Below, in pieces: positions 44,218-54,854 of a DNA stretch of 64,000 nucleotides (position 1 is the stretch's first letter; every line of letters starts with the position of its first letter). The stretch is from Algiphilus aromaticivorans DG1253. GTDB lineage: Bacteria > Pseudomonadota > Gammaproteobacteria > Nevskiales > Nevskiaceae. The notes under the pieces were generated by a model. That model did not search any database. It was given only the letters and a program-made list of their open reading frames with translations, and was not told where the DNA came from. Made by a program: the position numbers and the translations under genes. Location of the stretch: positions 186,001 through 250,000 of the forward strand of contig NZ_JPOG01000001.1 of the NCBI RefSeq assembly GCF_000733765.1, in the 5' to 3' direction.

Positions 44218-45572
44218 AGCGCCTGCCTCTTCTGCCGCTGATCCTGGCCGGCCTCGTCGCGCTGCCCGCCGCCGCCCAGGAGCCGCCACCCGCCGATACC
44301 CTCGAAGCGCTGCTGGAGGACACCCGCGACGCCCGCGAGCGCGAGCGCGCGTTGCATCGTGAACGCGAGGCCGAGTTCCTCGACGAGAAGCAGCAGCAGC
44401 AGCAGCGCGTGCAGGAAGCCGAGGCACGTCTGGCCGAAGCCGAGGCCCGTTCGGAGGAATTGTCGGAGACCTTCGACGCCAACGAGCAAACGCTGAGCGA
44501 GCTGGAGACCCAGCTGCAGGCCGAATCCGGCGAGGTCGGCGAGCTCTTCGGTGTCTTCCGCCAGGTCGCCGGCGACGTCGGCGGCGTGCTCAACGACTCG
44601 ATGATCGGCGGCCAGCACCGCGAGCGCGGCGCCTTCCTGGACAAAGCCGCCGAGAGCGAGGCGCTACCCTCCATCGAAACCCTGGAGAAGCTGCACTACG
44701 AAATCCTGCGCGAGATGACCGCCAGCGGCCGGGTCGCGCGCTTCGATGCACCGGTGGTTGCCGCCGACGGCGAGGTCGCCAGCAGCGAGGTGCTGCGCGT
44801 CGGCCCCTTCACGGCCCTCGGCGAGCAGGGCTTCCTCGGCTATCTGCCCGAATCGAATCGCTACTTCGTGCTCTCGCGCCAGCCCGGCGGCGATGCGCGC
44901 GGCATCGGCCGCAAGCTCTACGCGGCCGAAGGCGGCGGCATGCAGGAGGCGATCATCGACCCGACGCGCGGCTCGCTGCTGGCCACACTGGTGCAGCGTC
45001 CGACGCTGGGCGAGTACGTCGACTCCGGCGGCCTGGTCGGCCGCATCATCATAGGCTTGGCGCTGATCGGCCTGGGCATCGCCGCCTGGCGCGCCGTGGC
45101 GCTGCTGCGGCTGTCCGGCGCCGTGCGCCGTCAGCGCGGCGCCCTCGACCAGCCGCGCGACGACAACCCGCTGGGCCGCGTGCTGGCCGCCTACCGCGGC
45201 GATACCGACACCGAGACCATCGAGCTGCAGCTCGACGACGCCGTGCTGCGCGAGGTACCGGCCATCGAGCGCGGGCTGGGCTCCATCAAGGTGCTGGCCG
45301 CCGTCGGTCCGCTGCTGGGCCTGCTGGGCACCGTCACCGGCATGATCCTGACCTTCCAGCAGATCACCCTCTTCGGTACCGGCGATCCCAAGCTGATGGC
45401 CGACGGCATCTCGCAGGCGCTGGTCACCACCGTGCTCGGCCTGATCATGGCCATCCCGCTGGTGCTGCTGCACAGCGCCCTGCGCGCGCGCGCCGACGCG
45501 CTCATCCAGGTGCTGGAGGAGCAGAGCGCCGGCATGGTCGCCGAGCTGGCCGAGCAGCGGCGCACGTCATGA
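44214..45572 (+). CDS. ttpC: TtpC-like MotA/TolQ/ExbB-type protein
   Basis: A 452-residue protein with a signal peptide, a periplasmic coiled-coil region (about 25-110), a periplasmic globular part, one helix (about 280-300), and a C-terminal ExbB/TolQ-like domain (GLLGTVTGMILTFQQITLFG...ALVTTVLGLIMAIPLVLLH). This architecture matches TtpC, which is needed together with ExbB2-ExbD2-TonB2 for iron-siderophore uptake in Vibrio. ATGA overlaps link it to both neighbours. Confidence 0.88.
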   Translation: MKRLPLLPLILAGLVALPAAAQEPPPADTLEALLEDTRDARERERALHREREAEFLDEKQQQQQRVQEAEARLAEAEARSEELSETFDANEQTLSELETQLQAESGEVGELFGVFRQVAGDVGGVLNDSMIGGQHRERGAFLDKAAESEALPSIETLEKLHYEILREMTASGRVARFDAPVVAADGEVASSEVLRVGPFTALGEQGFLGYLPESNRYFVLSRQPGGDARGIGRKLYAAEGGGMQEAIIDPTRGSLLATLVQRPTLGEYVDSGGLVGRIIIGLALIGLGIAAWRAVALLRLSGAVRRQRGALDQPRDDNPLGRVLAAYRGDTDTETIELQLDDAVLREVPAIERGLGSIKVLAAVGPLLGLLGTVTGMILTFQQITLFGTGDPKLMADGISQALVTTVLGLIMAIPLVLLHSALRARADALIQVLEEQSAGMVAELAEQRRTS

Positions 45573-46105
45573 CGCTGCTGGCCGACGCGCTGTCGCTGGA
45601 GGGCATCCGCCGCTTCATCGAAGCCGGCGGCCCCGTCGTGGCGGCACTTGTGCTGGTTGGTCTGCTGCTCTGGGCGCTGATCTTCGAGCGCGCCTTCTTC
45701 CATCTGCGCGCGCGGCGGCAGCTGCTCGCGGCCGTGCAGCAGCAGTGGGACGCGCGCAGCGATCAGGCGTCCTGGTACGCCCAGCGCACGCGCGAGCGCC
45801 TGATCTCCGAAGCGCGCCTGCGCATCCGCGGCAGCCTGCCGGTGATCAAGGCGCTGGTGGCGGCCTGCCCGATGATCGGATTGCTGGGTACCGTCACGGG
45901 CATGATCCAGGTCTTCGAGGTCATGGCCGCCCAGGGCACCGGCGACGCGCGCGCCATGGCCGGGGGTGTCTCGGCGGCGACGCTACCGACGCTTTCCGGC
46001 ATGGTGCTGGCGCTGTCCGGCATCTATCCCGTCTCGCGCTTCGAGTATCTGCTCGAGCGCAGCACCCGCGCGCTGCGCGACCATATGCATCCGAACCCCG
46101 CATGA
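45569..46105 (+). CDS. exbB: ExbB-type proton channel subunit
   Basis: A 178-residue ExbB/TolQ protein with three helices and the conserved block PMIGLLGTVTGMIQVFEVMAAQGTG...AGGVSAATLPTLSGMVLAL. It forms the pentameric channel that powers TonB with the proton gradient. Coupled by ATGA to ttpC and exbD. Confidence 0.92.
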   Translation: MTLLADALSLEGIRRFIEAGGPVVAALVLVGLLLWALIFERAFFHLRARRQLLAAVQQQWDARSDQASWYAQRTRERLISEARLRIRGSLPVIKALVAACPMIGLLGTVTGMIQVFEVMAAQGTGDARAMAGGVSAATLPTLSGMVLALSGIYPVSRFEYLLERSTRALRDHMHPNPA

Positions 46106-46521
46106 GCCGAAAGCGCCACCGCAGCCGCGAAGAGGATGCCGGCATCGACCTGACGCCGATGCTGGACATCGTCTTCATCATGCTCATCTTCTTCATCGTC
46201 ACGACCTCCTTCGTCAAGGAGTCCGGCGTTGATGTCACGCGTCCGCAGGCCGAGACCAGCGAGCGCCAGGAACGCGGCAATATCCTGGTCGCCATCCGCG
46301 AGAATGGCGATATCTGGATCGACCGCCGGCAGGTGGATCTGCGCGCGGTGCGCGCCAACATCGAGCGCATGCACGCCGAGAATCCGGAAGGCGCGGTCGT
46401 CATCCAGGCCGACACCGACTCGCGCACCGGTCTGCTGGTGCGCGTCATGGATCAGGTGCGGCTGGCCGGCGTGTCGAATATCTCCATCGCCGCCGACGAG
46501 GCCGGTAGCGGCGGTTCCTGA
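46102..46521 (+). CDS. exbD: ExbD-type energiser subunit
   Basis: A 139-residue protein: short cytoplasmic start, one helix bearing the essential aspartate (LTPMLDIVFIMLIFF), then a periplasmic domain ending in DQVRLAGVSNISIAA, as in ExbD/TolR. Its stop overlaps the tonB start (TGATG). Confidence 0.93.
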   Translation: MSRKRHRSREEDAGIDLTPMLDIVFIMLIFFIVTTSFVKESGVDVTRPQAETSERQERGNILVAIRENGDIWIDRRQVDLRAVRANIERMHAENPEGAVVIQADTDSRTGLLVRVMDQVRLAGVSNISIAADEAGSGGS

Positions 46522-47147
46522 TGCGCGCGCTGGCTTCGCTGCTCGCTGCCGCCTTCGCCGTGTTGGGACTCTTCTGGGTCATGCAGTACCTGGTGCTGTC
46601 GGGCGATGACGCGGACGTCGACACCGAGCGCTACCAGGCCGTGGACTTCGTGCGCGTCGAGCGCGAGGAGCGCACGCAGCGCCGCGACCGCAGCAAGCCC
46701 GAGCCGCCGGAGCCCCCCGAGCGCCCGCCCGAGCCACCGCAGCCGCAGATGGACCGCCAGCCCGCCCCGGAGGCCGACGTCAGCCGCGTGCAGGCGCCGC
46801 GCCTGGCGCTGGGTGCCGATGTCGCCGGCGGGCCCTTCATCGGCAGCTATTCGCCCGGCGAAGGGGCGGGGCGGGGCGACTCGCAGCTGGTGCCGCTGGT
46901 GCGGCTGTCGCCGCGCTACCCGCGCAACGCTGCCCGCGACGGTGTCGAGGGCAAGGTGCGGTTGGAGGTCACCGTGCGTCCGGACGGCACCGTCAAGGAG
47001 GCGCGCGTGCTGGAGGCCGAGCCGCGCGGCTACTTCGAGGCCGCCGCCGTGGCCGCCGCGCGCCGCGGCCGTTTCAAGCCGCGCACGGTGGACGGCGAGC
47101 CGGTAGAGTCCACCGGTCAGTACACGATGATCTTCCGTCTCGAATGA
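46521..47147 (+). CDS. tonB: TonB energy-transducing protein
   Basis: A 208-residue TonB with one N-terminal helix, a Pro/Glu/Arg-rich spacer (about 55-80), and a C-terminal domain with LSPRYPRNAARDGVEGKVRL and FKPRTVDGEPV, which binds TonB boxes of outer-membrane receptors. The short spacer is typical of TonB2-type proteins. The TonB-dependent receptor at 21.3 kb is a plausible client. Confidence 0.92.
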   Translation: MRALASLLAAAFAVLGLFWVMQYLVLSGDDADVDTERYQAVDFVRVEREERTQRRDRSKPEPPEPPERPPEPPQPQMDRQPAPEADVSRVQAPRLALGADVAGGPFIGSYSPGEGAGRGDSQLVPLVRLSPRYPRNAARDGVEGKVRLEVTVRPDGTVKEARVLEAEPRGYFEAAAVAAARRGRFKPRTVDGEPVESTGQYTMIFRLE

Positions 47148-48367
47148 TCGTGCGTTGCCTTCCCCTCATCGCGCTGCTCGGTGGCCTGGCCTTCGGCATG
47201 CCGGTCGCCGCGCAGGACTGCGCCGGCGGTGATGACCCGCCGGGCCTGAGCGAGTCGGTATATCGCCAGCTCGAAAGCGCTTCCGAGGCCATCGAGGCCG
47301 GCGCGTCGGGCAAGGCCGTGGCGACGCTGGACAAGCTCGTCGACCGCGTCGACGGTTATGCGCGCGCCATTGCTTTGCAGACACGCGGCTACGCCCACGC
47401 TGAAGCGGGCAGCGACGCCAGGGCGCTGTCCGATTTCCGAGAAGCGCTGGCGATGGAAGCGCTGCCGCGCGAGCCGCAGCAGCAGCTGCGCTACAACACC
47501 GGCCAGCTGCAGATCGCCAGCGGCGAACTGGAAGGCGGCATCAGGACCATGCAGGAATACTTCGCCGCCGCCTGCGAGCCGCCGCCACCGCGTGCGCACA
47601 TGCTGCTGGCCTCGGCCTATGCCGAGCAGGAGCGCTACCGGGATGCGCTCGATCAGGTCGAGCAGGCCGTCGCGCGCAGCGAGGGCGAGGTCGCCGAGAA
47701 CTGGCTGCGCTTCAAGCTCGGCCTGCATTTCGAGCTCGCCGAGTACGGTGCCGCCGCCGAGGTGCTGAAGATTCTCATCGCCCGCGCACCGCGCGAGTCG
47801 CGCTACTGGCGCCAGCTCGTCGGGGCCTACTTCGAGGACGGCCAGCGGCGCCGCGCGCTGGCCGCGCAGGCGCTGAGCGAGCGTCTCGGCCTGCTCACCG
47901 AGCCGCGCGAGCTGCGCAATCTGGCTTCGCTGTATGAGGCGCTGGAGATCCCCTGGAAGGCGGCGCGCCTGCTGCGCGAGGCCCTCGACGACGGGCGGCT
48001 GCCGGGAAACGCCGAGGATCTGGAGCGGCTGGCCAACGCCTGGGTGGCGGCGCGCGAGTGGGCCGAAGCCGATTCCGCGCTGCTGGCCGCCGCCGAGGCT
48101 GCGCCGGACGCCAAGCTCTATCTGCGCCTGGGCCAGGTGCGCATGGAGCGCGGCCGCTGGGCGGAAGCCGTCAGCGCCTTCGAGCAGGCCGTCGCGCGCG
48201 GGCCGGAAGACGCCGGGCGCGTGCACTACCAGCTGGGCATCGCCGCCTGGCGCGCCGGCGACATCGCGCGTGCACGCAGCGCGCTCGAACGCGCCGCCGA
48301 GGACACCGCCCAGCGCGAGGCCGCGCGCCAGTGGCTGGACTACATCGCCCGCAGCGAGTCCGCCTGA
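47144..48367 (+). CDS. Secreted TPR protein of the TonB2 operon
   Basis: A 407-residue protein with a signal peptide (to about residue 23) and about eight helical TPR-like repeats (for example YAHAEAGSDARALSDFREAL and GRWAEAVSAFEQAVARGPED). Vibrio TonB2 operons carry a TPR gene at the same place after tonB2. A scaffolding role in the periplasm is inferred. ATGA joins it to tonB and its stop overlaps the oppA-like ATG. Confidence 0.85.
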   Translation: MIVRCLPLIALLGGLAFGMPVAAQDCAGGDDPPGLSESVYRQLESASEAIEAGASGKAVATLDKLVDRVDGYARAIALQTRGYAHAEAGSDARALSDFREALAMEALPREPQQQLRYNTGQLQIASGELEGGIRTMQEYFAAACEPPPPRAHMLLASAYAEQERYRDALDQVEQAVARSEGEVAENWLRFKLGLHFELAEYGAAAEVLKILIARAPRESRYWRQLVGAYFEDGQRRRALAAQALSERLGLLTEPRELRNLASLYEALEIPWKAARLLREALDDGRLPGNAEDLERLANAWVAAREWAEADSALLAAAEAAPDAKLYLRLGQVRMERGRWAEAVSAFEQAVARGPEDAGRVHYQLGIAAWRAGDIARARSALERAAEDTAQREAARQWLDYIARSESA

Positions 48368-49965
48368 TGCGGCGCCGCCTGGCGGGGGTCGCGCTGCTGC
48401 TGGCAGGGCTGATCGCTACGCCGCTGGCGGCGCAGCAAGGCAACACCCTGCATCGCGGCAACGGCGCCGAACCCGAGACGCTGGACCCGCACCGTGCCAC
48501 CAGCGTGGCCAGCAGCCATATCCTGCGCGATCTCTACGAGGGCCTGGTCACCCACGCCGCCGACGGTAGCCTGATCCCGGGTGCGGCCGAATCCTGGACG
48601 GTCAGCGATGGCGGCCTGCGCTGGGTCTTCGAGCTGCGCGCCGACGGCCGCTGGTCCAATGGCGAGCCGGTCACCGCGCAGGACTTCGTCGCCGGCCTGC
48701 GCCGCAGCATCGCGCCCGCCACCGGCTCCTACTACGCGCAGATGCTGGAGATCATCGAGAACGGCCCGGCGATTCTCGAAGGCAAAGCGGAGCCGCAGAC
48801 GCTGGGCGTGCGCGCGCTGGACACGCATCGGCTGGAGATCCGGCTGGAAACGCCCGCGCCCTATCTGCCCGGCATGCTGACGCATCCGGCCACCTTCGCC
48901 GTCTACCAGCCGGCCATCGACGAATACGGCAAGGCCTTCGACCGGCCGGGCAGGCTGGTCAGCAACGGCGCCTACCAATTGGCGGAGCGCCGCCTGCAGT
49001 CGCACGTCACGCTGGCGCGCAATCCGCACTTCCACGACGCCGACAACGTGGCGCTGGAACGCGTCGTCTATCACAGCACCGAGGACGTCGATTCCGAGCT
49101 GTCGCGCTACCGCGCCGGCGAGCTGGACTGGACGGCCGACGTGCCGGTGACGCGCATGGAGTGGGTGCGCAACAACATCCCCGAGCAGTTCCACGCTCAC
49201 CCCTATTTCGGCACCTACTACTACGGCTTCAACCTGGAGCGCCCGCCCTTCGAGGACGCGCCGGGCCTGCGCCGGGCGCTGGCCATGGTCATCGACCGCA
49301 GCCGCATCGCCGGGCGCATCGTCGGCACCGGCGAGCAGCCGGCCTTCGGCTTCGTGCCGCCCGGGCTGGAGGGTTACGAGGGTCAGCAGCCCGACTGGGC
49401 GGAGTGGTCGCTGGAGCGCCGCCGCGAGGAAGCCCGCCGGCTCTACCGCGAGGCGGGCTACTCCGAGGACGAGCCACTGGAGGTGGAGCTGCGCTACAAC
49501 ACGCAGGAGAACCACCGCCGCATCGCCATCGCCATCGCCTGGATGTGGCGCGAGCATCTGGGCGTGCGCACGCGGCTGATCAACGAGGAGTTCAAGGTCT
49601 TCCTGACCACGCGCCGCCTGAAGCAGGACACGCAGGTGTTCCGCGCCGGCTGGATCGGCGATTATCAGGACGCCTTCACCTTCCTGGAGATCCTGCATTC
49701 CAGCCACGGCCTCAACGACACCGGCTACGCCAGCGACGCCTTTGATGCGCATCTGCAGGCGGCCGCCGCGGAGGCCGACGCCGACGCGCGCGCCGAGCAC
49801 CTGCAGGCCGCCGAGGCGCAGCTGCTGGAAGACCTGCCCGTGCTGCCCATCTACTTCTACACCAGCCGCCGCCTGGTCAAGCCGCATGTCGCCGGCTGGG
49901 AAGGCAACCTGATGGATGTGCACCCCACGCGCTTCATGCGCCTGACGCCGATCGTGACGCCATGA
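48367..49965 (+). CDS. oppA: Oligopeptide-binding protein OppA-like (SBP family 5)
   Basis: A 532-residue periplasmic solute-binding protein. The signal peptide MRRRLAGVALLLAGLIATPL is followed by the family-5 start RGNGAEPETLDPHRATSVAS, then DLYEGLVTHAADGSLIPGAAESW and LPVLPIYFYTSRRLVKPHVAGW. It should capture oligopeptides for the OppBCD importer encoded next. The ATG overlaps the TPR gene stop, so it is translated in the same operon as the TonB2 genes. Confidence 0.93.
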   Translation: MRRRLAGVALLLAGLIATPLAAQQGNTLHRGNGAEPETLDPHRATSVASSHILRDLYEGLVTHAADGSLIPGAAESWTVSDGGLRWVFELRADGRWSNGEPVTAQDFVAGLRRSIAPATGSYYAQMLEIIENGPAILEGKAEPQTLGVRALDTHRLEIRLETPAPYLPGMLTHPATFAVYQPAIDEYGKAFDRPGRLVSNGAYQLAERRLQSHVTLARNPHFHDADNVALERVVYHSTEDVDSELSRYRAGELDWTADVPVTRMEWVRNNIPEQFHAHPYFGTYYYGFNLERPPFEDAPGLRRALAMVIDRSRIAGRIVGTGEQPAFGFVPPGLEGYEGQQPDWAEWSLERRREEARRLYREAGYSEDEPLEVELRYNTQENHRRIAIAIAWMWREHLGVRTRLINEEFKVFLTTRRLKQDTQVFRAGWIGDYQDAFTFLEILHSSHGLNDTGYASDAFDAHLQAAAAEADADARAEHLQAAEAQLLEDLPVLPIYFYTSRRLVKPHVAGWEGNLMDVHPTRFMRLTPIVTP

Positions 49966-50888
49966 TCGGGGTGGCTTTCCGTCGGCTCGCCGCGGCCGTG
50001 CCGACGTTGCTGGTGCTGGTCACCGCCGCCTTCTTCCTGATGCGCGCGGCCCCCGGCGGGCCCTTCGACGACGAGCGCGTCATGCCCGAGGAAATCCGCG
50101 CGCAGATCGAGGCCGCCTATCACCTCGACGAGCCGCTCTGGCGCCAGTACCTCATCTACATGGGCAATCTGGCGCAGGGCGATCTCGGGCCCTCCTTCCG
50201 CTACGAAGGGCGCACGGTCAACGAGCTGATCGGCGAGGGCCTGCCGGTGTCGCTGACCATCGGCGGCCTGGCACTGGCTCTGGCGCTGACGCTGGGCATC
50301 CTCGCCGGCACCACGGCAGCGCTGCGGCGAGGACGCGCCACCGACCATATCGTGATGGGCCTGTCGATGACCGGCATCTCCATCCCCAACTTCGTCATCG
50401 CGCCGCTGTTGATCCTGGGCTTTGCCGTGTATCTCGGCTGGCTTCCCGCCGGCGGCTGGGAAGGGGCGAGCTGGCGGCATCTGGTATTGCCGGTGATCGC
50501 GCTGGGGCTGCCGCAGGTGGCCTATGTCGCGCGCCTGCTCAGAGGCAGCCTGATCGAAGTCTTGTCCAGCGACTACATCCGCACCGCCCGCGCCAAGGGT
50601 CTTCCCGGACGCACCATCGTGCTGCGCCACGCGCTGCGTCCGGCGCTGCTGCCGGTGCTGTCCTATCTGGGGCCGGCCGCGGCGGCGCTGATCACCGGCT
50701 CGGTGGTCATGGAGCAGATCTTCGGCATCCCGGGGCTGGGCCGCCACTTCGTGCAGGGCGCGCTGAACCGCGACTACACGCTGGTGCTGGGGCTGGTGCT
50801 CTTCTACGGCGCGCTCATCATCGCCTTCAACTTCGTGGTCGACGTGCTCTACGGCGTGCTCGACCCGCGCGTGGGGCGGCCGACATGA
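49962..50888 (+). CDS. oppB: Oligopeptide ABC transporter permease OppB
   Basis: A 308-residue, six-helix permease. The N-terminal RRLAAAVPTLLVLVTAAFFLMR, GDLGPSFRYEGRTVNELI and the EAA loop SDYIRTARAKGLPGRTIVLRHALR are typical of OppB/DppB. ATGA overlaps connect it to oppA and oppC. Confidence 0.94.
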   Translation: MIGVAFRRLAAAVPTLLVLVTAAFFLMRAAPGGPFDDERVMPEEIRAQIEAAYHLDEPLWRQYLIYMGNLAQGDLGPSFRYEGRTVNELIGEGLPVSLTIGGLALALALTLGILAGTTAALRRGRATDHIVMGLSMTGISIPNFVIAPLLILGFAVYLGWLPAGGWEGASWRHLVLPVIALGLPQVAYVARLLRGSLIEVLSSDYIRTARAKGLPGRTIVLRHALRPALLPVLSYLGPAAAALITGSVVMEQIFGIPGLGRHFVQGALNRDYTLVLGLVLFYGALIIAFNFVVDVLYGVLDPRVGRPT

Positions 50889-51752
50889 GCGGCGCGACGA
50901 TGGCCCCCGCGCTGCCGGTGCGCGCCGGACTGGGCAGGCTGGCGCGCCGGCATCCGGCGGCGCTGGTGGCGGCGGTTCTGCTGCTGCTCATTGCCGCGGC
51001 CTGCGTCGTCGGCCCCTGGTTGTTGCCGCACGAGCCCGCGGCGCTGGACTGGGACCACTTCAGCACACCGCCCGGCGTCGACCACGGCCACTATCTGGGC
51101 ACCGACGCCATCGGCCGCGACATCCTTGCGCGCACGCTCTCCGGCGGGCGTCTGAGCCTGGCCGTGGGCCTGGCCGCGACGCTGGTGTCGCTGCTCATCG
51201 GCGTCACCTGGGGCGCGACGGCGGGCTATCTGGGCGGGCGCGTCGACGCGCTGATGATGCGCTTCGTCGATGTGCTCTACGCGCTGCCCTTCATGTTCTT
51301 CGTCATCCTGCTCATGGTCTTCTTCGGCCGGCATCTGCTGCTGATCTTCGTGGCCATCGGCGCCATCAACTGGCTGGACATGGCGCGCATCGTGCGCGGC
51401 CAGACCATCGCGCTGAAGAACCAGCCCTTCATCGACGCTGCGCGCGTCGGCGGCTCCAGCAGCGCGCGCATCATCATTCGCCACATCGTGCCCAACCTGC
51501 TGGGCGTGGTCGCCGTCTACGTCACGCTGACCATTCCGCAGGTCATCCTCTTCGAATCCTTCCTCAGCTTCCTCGGCCTGGGCGTGCAGGAGCCGCAGGC
51601 CAGCTGGGGCAGCCTCGTCAACGATGGCGCGCGCGAGATGGCGCAGGCGCCCTGGGCGTTGCTGGCGCCGGCCGGCATGCTGGCGCTGACCCTGTTCTGC
51701 TTCAATTTCCTGGGTGACGGCCTGCGCGATGCCCTCGACCCCAAGGACGACG

Positions 51753-51763
<11 letters not shown>
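50885..51763 (+). CDS. oppC: Oligopeptide ABC transporter permease OppC
   Basis: A 292-residue permease with the OppC-type N-terminal helix, HYLGTDAIGRDILARTLSGG, and an EAA loop FIDAARVGGSSSARIIIRHI followed by FLSFLGLGVQEPQASWG. It pairs with OppB in the inner membrane. oppD begins 11 bases before its stop. Confidence 0.94.
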
Positions 51764-52718
<955 letters not shown>

Positions 52719-52859
52719 CGCTTACGGCGGGGCTATTCCGCTGGAACCCATGCGGCTTTGCGCTGGTCCGAGAGACGATATTTCGCGGACGGACGATGGG
52801 TGATGCGCCCGGCATTGGTTGCGGCGCAGGCGGGCTCATTGCATTTCACGGGAGCGGTG

Positions 52860-54073
52860 TTGCCTCGCAGTTGCTTCTACATCCTGGTGGCATGCGTGCT
52901 GCTCACGGCTGGCTGTGCCAGCACTTCCGAGCGCGACGCCGACGGAAGCCTGACCGCGGACACAGCCCGCGGCCCCTATCTGCTGCGCAGTCGTGCGGAG
53001 CTGGAAGCGCGCGTGGTCGGCCCGGTCGCGCTGAACCTGGACAGCGCCCTGCCCGTGGTGCAGTCGCGCGAGGCCAGCCTGCTCGCCGGTGGCCTTGCGC
53101 TCGGTGAGGCGGACGGGCCGCTGAGCTACAGCGCCAGCTACGCACTGAGCCCTGGCGACATCGTTCACGCCGGACAATCGCCATTTGCGGCCCCGCCCAG
53201 CGGGCTCGGCGAACAGCGCATCAATCAGCAAGCCATGCTGAAGCTGCCGGAGCTGGCGGGCGCACCGCTGGCGCTGGGCTACTCGCGGTCCAGCGCCGAC
53301 CGCTGGACCACCGACGACGCCTACGAGCAGCATCGGCAGGTCGCCAGCCTGCGCTGGGCGCCGGAGTTTGCGGAGTTCGATCTGCGCTGGGCCGGGCCGG
53401 GAAGCGGCTTCAGCGATCCCGATCTCGCCCTGGACTGCGACATCACCGGCGACCTGCAGCTGCCCCTGGCCGCGGTTGATCGCAGCGGTAACAGCTATCT
53501 GCAGCTGAGCGGGCGCGGCTGCGATGTCACCGGATCCGGAGCGCGCTTTTCGGATCTGGATGCCCAGACCTACGGGTTGGCGTATGGCTGGCAGCGGTCC
53601 GGTCGCGAAAGCCGCCTGGAGCTGGCCGCCATCGATCCGGTATGGGGTGGCGGGCAGACGCGCCAGCATGCCGACCCGAGCTATGAGCTGGGCCTGACCC
53701 AAACGCTTCGCCGCGAAGCGTGGTCGACCTCCTTCAAGGCCGCACGGCGCCAGCTTGCGTCGAGCGCCGGGGCGACGCGCCCGAAGCCCGTGCGCAGTGG
53801 ATGACAAGCGCGAAGCTGACCCGCGAGCTGTCCGACTTTTCGGTATCGGCCAGCTGGGCGCATGGTCACGATCCGCAGTGGTTCGCGCCCGAGTCCGGTG
53901 CGCCCAGCGATCGTCTCGGCCTCGCCATGAACTTCTCGCGCTGGGCGCAGACGGTGGCCCCGCACTGGAACCCGAATCTTTCGCTTAGCTGGCGCTGGGA
54001 GCGCGACCGCGCGGCCGAGACTGCCCCCGGCGTCGAGCAGGCGCTGCGACTGGATCTATCGGCCTACTGGTGA
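52860..54073 (+). pseudogene. Frameshifted outer-membrane lipoprotein-like gene
   Basis: The first frame (to the stop at 53802-53804) starts with a lipoprotein signal SCFYILVACVLLTAGC and then strand-rich sequence like a beta-barrel. The same style continues in another frame to 54073 (SDFSVSASWAHGHDPQWF, LSLSWRWERD), ending in a C-terminal aromatic residue. Rejoining them needs one lost base near 53750-53800, so this is either a broken gene or a sequence error. The start is uncertain: a TTG at 52860 after GGGAG gives the best signal peptide, and an ATG at 52803 is the alternative. No family recognised. Confidence 0.6.
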
Positions 54074-54097
54074 GCTGGCGACGGGGCTGCTTGTCGC

Positions 54098-54117
54098 TGT
54101 AGCACAGTCGTGCTACA
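54098..54117. promoter_or_regulatory. Palindromic operator of the toxin-antitoxin operon
   Basis: TGTAGCAC and GTGCTACA are perfect 8-bp arms separated by 4 bases, 8 bases before the antitoxin ATG. Ribbon-helix-helix antitoxins bind such short palindromes to repress their own operon. Confidence 0.8.
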
Positions 54118-54125
54118 AATACGCC

Positions 54126-54425
54126 ATGGCCAGTGAGACGAAGACCACAACCCTGCGCATCCGCCCCGAGCTGCGCGCGCGCATCAACGAGCTGGCAGCG
54201 GCCGAGGGCATCAGCCCGCACAGCTTCATGCTCGGCGCCATCGAGCAGTGTGCGCAGAGCGCCGAGCACCGGCAGCGCATGCACGCCGAAGCTGAGCAGC
54301 GGATGCGCCGGATCGCCCAGACCGGGGATGTCCTCGACTGGGCCGAGATGAAGGAGTATCTGGAATCGCGGGCCGAAGGCCGCGAGGCGACTCCGCCGCA
54401 GAGCCGGAAGCTGTCCAGCGACTGA
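54126..54425 (+). CDS. Ribbon-helix-helix antitoxin
   Basis: A 99-residue protein. The N-terminal part (TKTTTLRIRPELRARINELAAAEGISPHSFMLGAIE) is a ribbon-helix-helix DNA-binding domain. The C-terminal helical, charged tail should wrap the toxin. Only one base separates its stop from the toxin gene, and a perfect palindrome lies before the start, as in autoregulated type II systems. Confidence 0.85.
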   Translation: MASETKTTTLRIRPELRARINELAAAEGISPHSFMLGAIEQCAQSAEHRQRMHAEAEQRMRRIAQTGDVLDWAEMKEYLESRAEGREATPPQSRKLSSD

Positions 54426-54426
54426 G

Positions 54427-54726
54427 ATGTCCCGGATCGTCCTCGCTCCGGAGATCGCGGAGGATTTCGACCGCATCCTCGACCACCTGTTGGCCAAGGA
54501 GGCGGAAGACCCGCGTGCGCGGATTCGCGCCATTGTTCGCGGAATCGACGTTCTTGCCGACAACCCTCTCATTGGCAGACCCACGAGTGGCGTCTCCCGC
54601 GAACTGATCATCGGGCGCGGCAATCAGGGATACATCGCCCTCTACAGCTATGACGAGATCCTGGACATCGTCTTCGTGACCGCCATCCGCAGCCAGCGCG
54701 AAGCCGGTTATCGCTCCGACAGCTGA
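54427..54726 (+). CDS. ParE/RelE-family toxin
   Basis: A 99-residue toxin-fold protein with the ParE-type pattern: APEIAEDFDRILDHLL, a LADNPLIGRPTSGVSRELIIG middle and YIALYSYDEILDIVFVTAIRSQRE at the end. ParE members poison DNA gyrase and RelE members cleave mRNA; which applies cannot be told here. It forms an operon with the upstream antitoxin. Confidence 0.85.
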   Translation: MSRIVLAPEIAEDFDRILDHLLAKEAEDPRARIRAIVRGIDVLADNPLIGRPTSGVSRELIIGRGNQGYIALYSYDEILDIVFVTAIRSQREAGYRSDS

Positions 54727-54854
54727 GCCCGCGTCAGCGCCCGGCCAGGGTGGGCCGCAGAGCAGCCTCTGCTGCACCACGAAACCGGGACATGACTTCG
54801 GCAGATACCTCCGGTAGCCTCGACAGAAGCCGACAGGGTGCACGGGGGTAGGGC

